Shown here one piece after another: positions 6,683-6,832 of a stretch of 6,832 nucleotides of DNA. The DNA comes from Desulfobulbus sp. GTDB taxonomy: Bacteria > Desulfobacterota > Desulfobulbia > Desulfobulbales > Desulfobulbaceae. The position numbers and the translations under genes were made by a program. Each line of letters begins with the position of its first letter. Position 1 is the stretch's first letter. Location of the stretch: contig JAGODN010000137.1 in assembly GCA_017998195.1 (NCBI GenBank), positions 1-6,832 of the forward strand, read 5' to 3'. A model generated the notes under the pieces. The model was given only the letters and a program-made list of their open reading frames with translations, had not been told where the DNA came from and did not search any database.

Positions 6683-6711
6683 ACTATAGAGCAGAAACCG
6701 GGAAAACAGAA
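6683..6711 (-). promoter_or_regulatory. icmF: Candidate promoter of icmF
   Basis: On the minus strand TATAGT (6688-6683) is a strong -10 box. The hexamer 17 bases upstream (6711-6706, TTCTGT) is a poor -35, which may mean the promoter needs an activator. Transcription would start near 6676. Confidence 0.45.
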
Positions 6712-6719
6712 GCGTTTCC
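6701..6719. promoter_or_regulatory. Imperfect palindrome at the icmF -35 region, possible operator
   Basis: GGAAA (6701-6705) and TTTCC (6715-6719) flank a nine-base centre, and the wider pattern is GGAAAAC-N6-GTTTCC. It overlaps the weak -35 position. The GAAAC/GTTTC flavour recalls operators of TetR-type fatty-acid regulators, but the spacing is wider than the PsrA-type site I remember, so no regulator is assigned. Confidence 0.22.
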
Positions 6720-6799
6720 AGGCCGCGGCGAAAAAAGTCGGGGCAGCGGCGACCCCCGGTCCGGGCTGTTTTCCACTGGTCGCGGCAGGGGAGATACTC

Positions 6800-6805
6800 T
6801 ATAGT
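6800..6805 (+). promoter_or_regulatory. Candidate -10 box of a + strand gene beyond the window
   Basis: TATAGT, in the same CTCTATAGTG context as the divergent icmF -10. The -35 position 17 bases upstream (TGGTCG, 6777-6782) is weak. Transcription would begin near 6812, shortly before the ribosome site at the window edge. Confidence 0.4.
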
Positions 6806-6826
6806 GACGCCAACAGCCAACCGGGC

Positions 6827-6832
6827 AGGAGG
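6827..6832 (+). promoter_or_regulatory. Ribosome binding site of a gene starting just past the window
   Basis: AGGAGG occupies the last six bases. With the candidate -10 box 21 bases upstream, it implies a + strand gene, divergent from icmF, starting a few bases outside. Its identity cannot be seen. Confidence 0.5.

Larger units (their letters stand above)
6682..6806. repeat. Two nested inverted repeats in the icmF upstream region
   Basis: CACTATAGAG (6682-6691) is the exact reverse complement of CTCTATAGTG (6797-6806). Nested within, GGAAAACAG (6701-6709) is the exact reverse complement of CTGTTTTCC (6766-6774). A shorter relative, GGAAACAG, lies at 6671-6678. The outer pair contains the two proposed divergent -10 boxes. 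Arm-to-arm spacing differs between the two sides (9 versus 22 bases), so this is a shared-element arrangement, not one clean palindrome. Confidence 0.5.

Noticed and set aside
3339..6689. Very long + strand open frame (1116 codons) opposite icmF
   Set aside because: It is a composition artefact of a GC-rich gene read on the opposite strand. The product is low-complexity (Val/Ala/Gly/Glu/His-rich) with no recognisable domain, while the minus strand encodes a full-length, motif-complete IcmF.
6755..6772. CCCGGtCCGGG palindrome followed by CTGTTTT as a terminator
   Set aside because: The stem is only 5 bp with a one-base centre, which cannot form a stable RNA hairpin loop, and no + strand gene ends just before it.

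Overview
This is a GC-rich bacterial chromosome segment with strong G/C preference at third codon positions. It holds four complete genes, the tail of a fifth, and two informative intergenic regions. The gene types (a secreted beta-barrel-like envelope protein, a ubiquitin-fold/Mut7-C protein, pirin, IcmF) and the good AGGAGG-type ribosome sites suggest a high-GC Pseudomonadota. I lean towards Gammaproteobacteria, but the sequence alone does not settle this.

Layout. (1) Bases 1-317, + strand: the C-terminal end of an unidentified protein whose stop codon overlaps the start of the next gene (ATGA). (2) 314-1189, +: a pirin-family cupin protein with all four metal ligands. (3) 1205-2212, -: a convergent gene for a signal-peptide-bearing, acidic, beta-strand-rich protein, probably in the outer membrane. 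A short hairpin spans both stop codons of this convergent pair. (4) 2213-2433: a divergent intergenic region with a promoter candidate for each side and a perfect 9-bp inverted repeat over one of them. (5) 2434-3171, +: a ubiquitin-like-domain/Mut7-C (PIN-like) protein with a zinc ribbon and an apparently weakened acidic site. (6) 3180-6437, -: icmF, the fused isobutyryl-CoA mutase, which carries the B12 domain, G-protein chaperone and mutase on one chain. (7) 6438-6832: a 395-base upstream region with a long C-rich leader for icmF, a pair of nested inverted repeats that place the same 10-mer at two divergent -10 boxes, and a ribosome site for a + strand gene that starts just past the window.

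How the genes work together. The first two genes are translationally coupled. The others look like separate transcription units arranged convergently or divergently, not one pathway operon. icmF needs no neighbouring meaB-like chaperone or separate B12 subunit because both are fused in. It would interconvert isobutyryl-CoA and n-butyryl-CoA (and possibly pivalyl-CoA and isovaleryl-CoA), linking branched and straight short acyl-CoA metabolism. I found no RNA genes, CRISPR arrays, insertion sequences or phage genes. No wholly new system is evident. The best leads are the icmF upstream region, the altered Mut7-C active site and the unidentified envelope protein.
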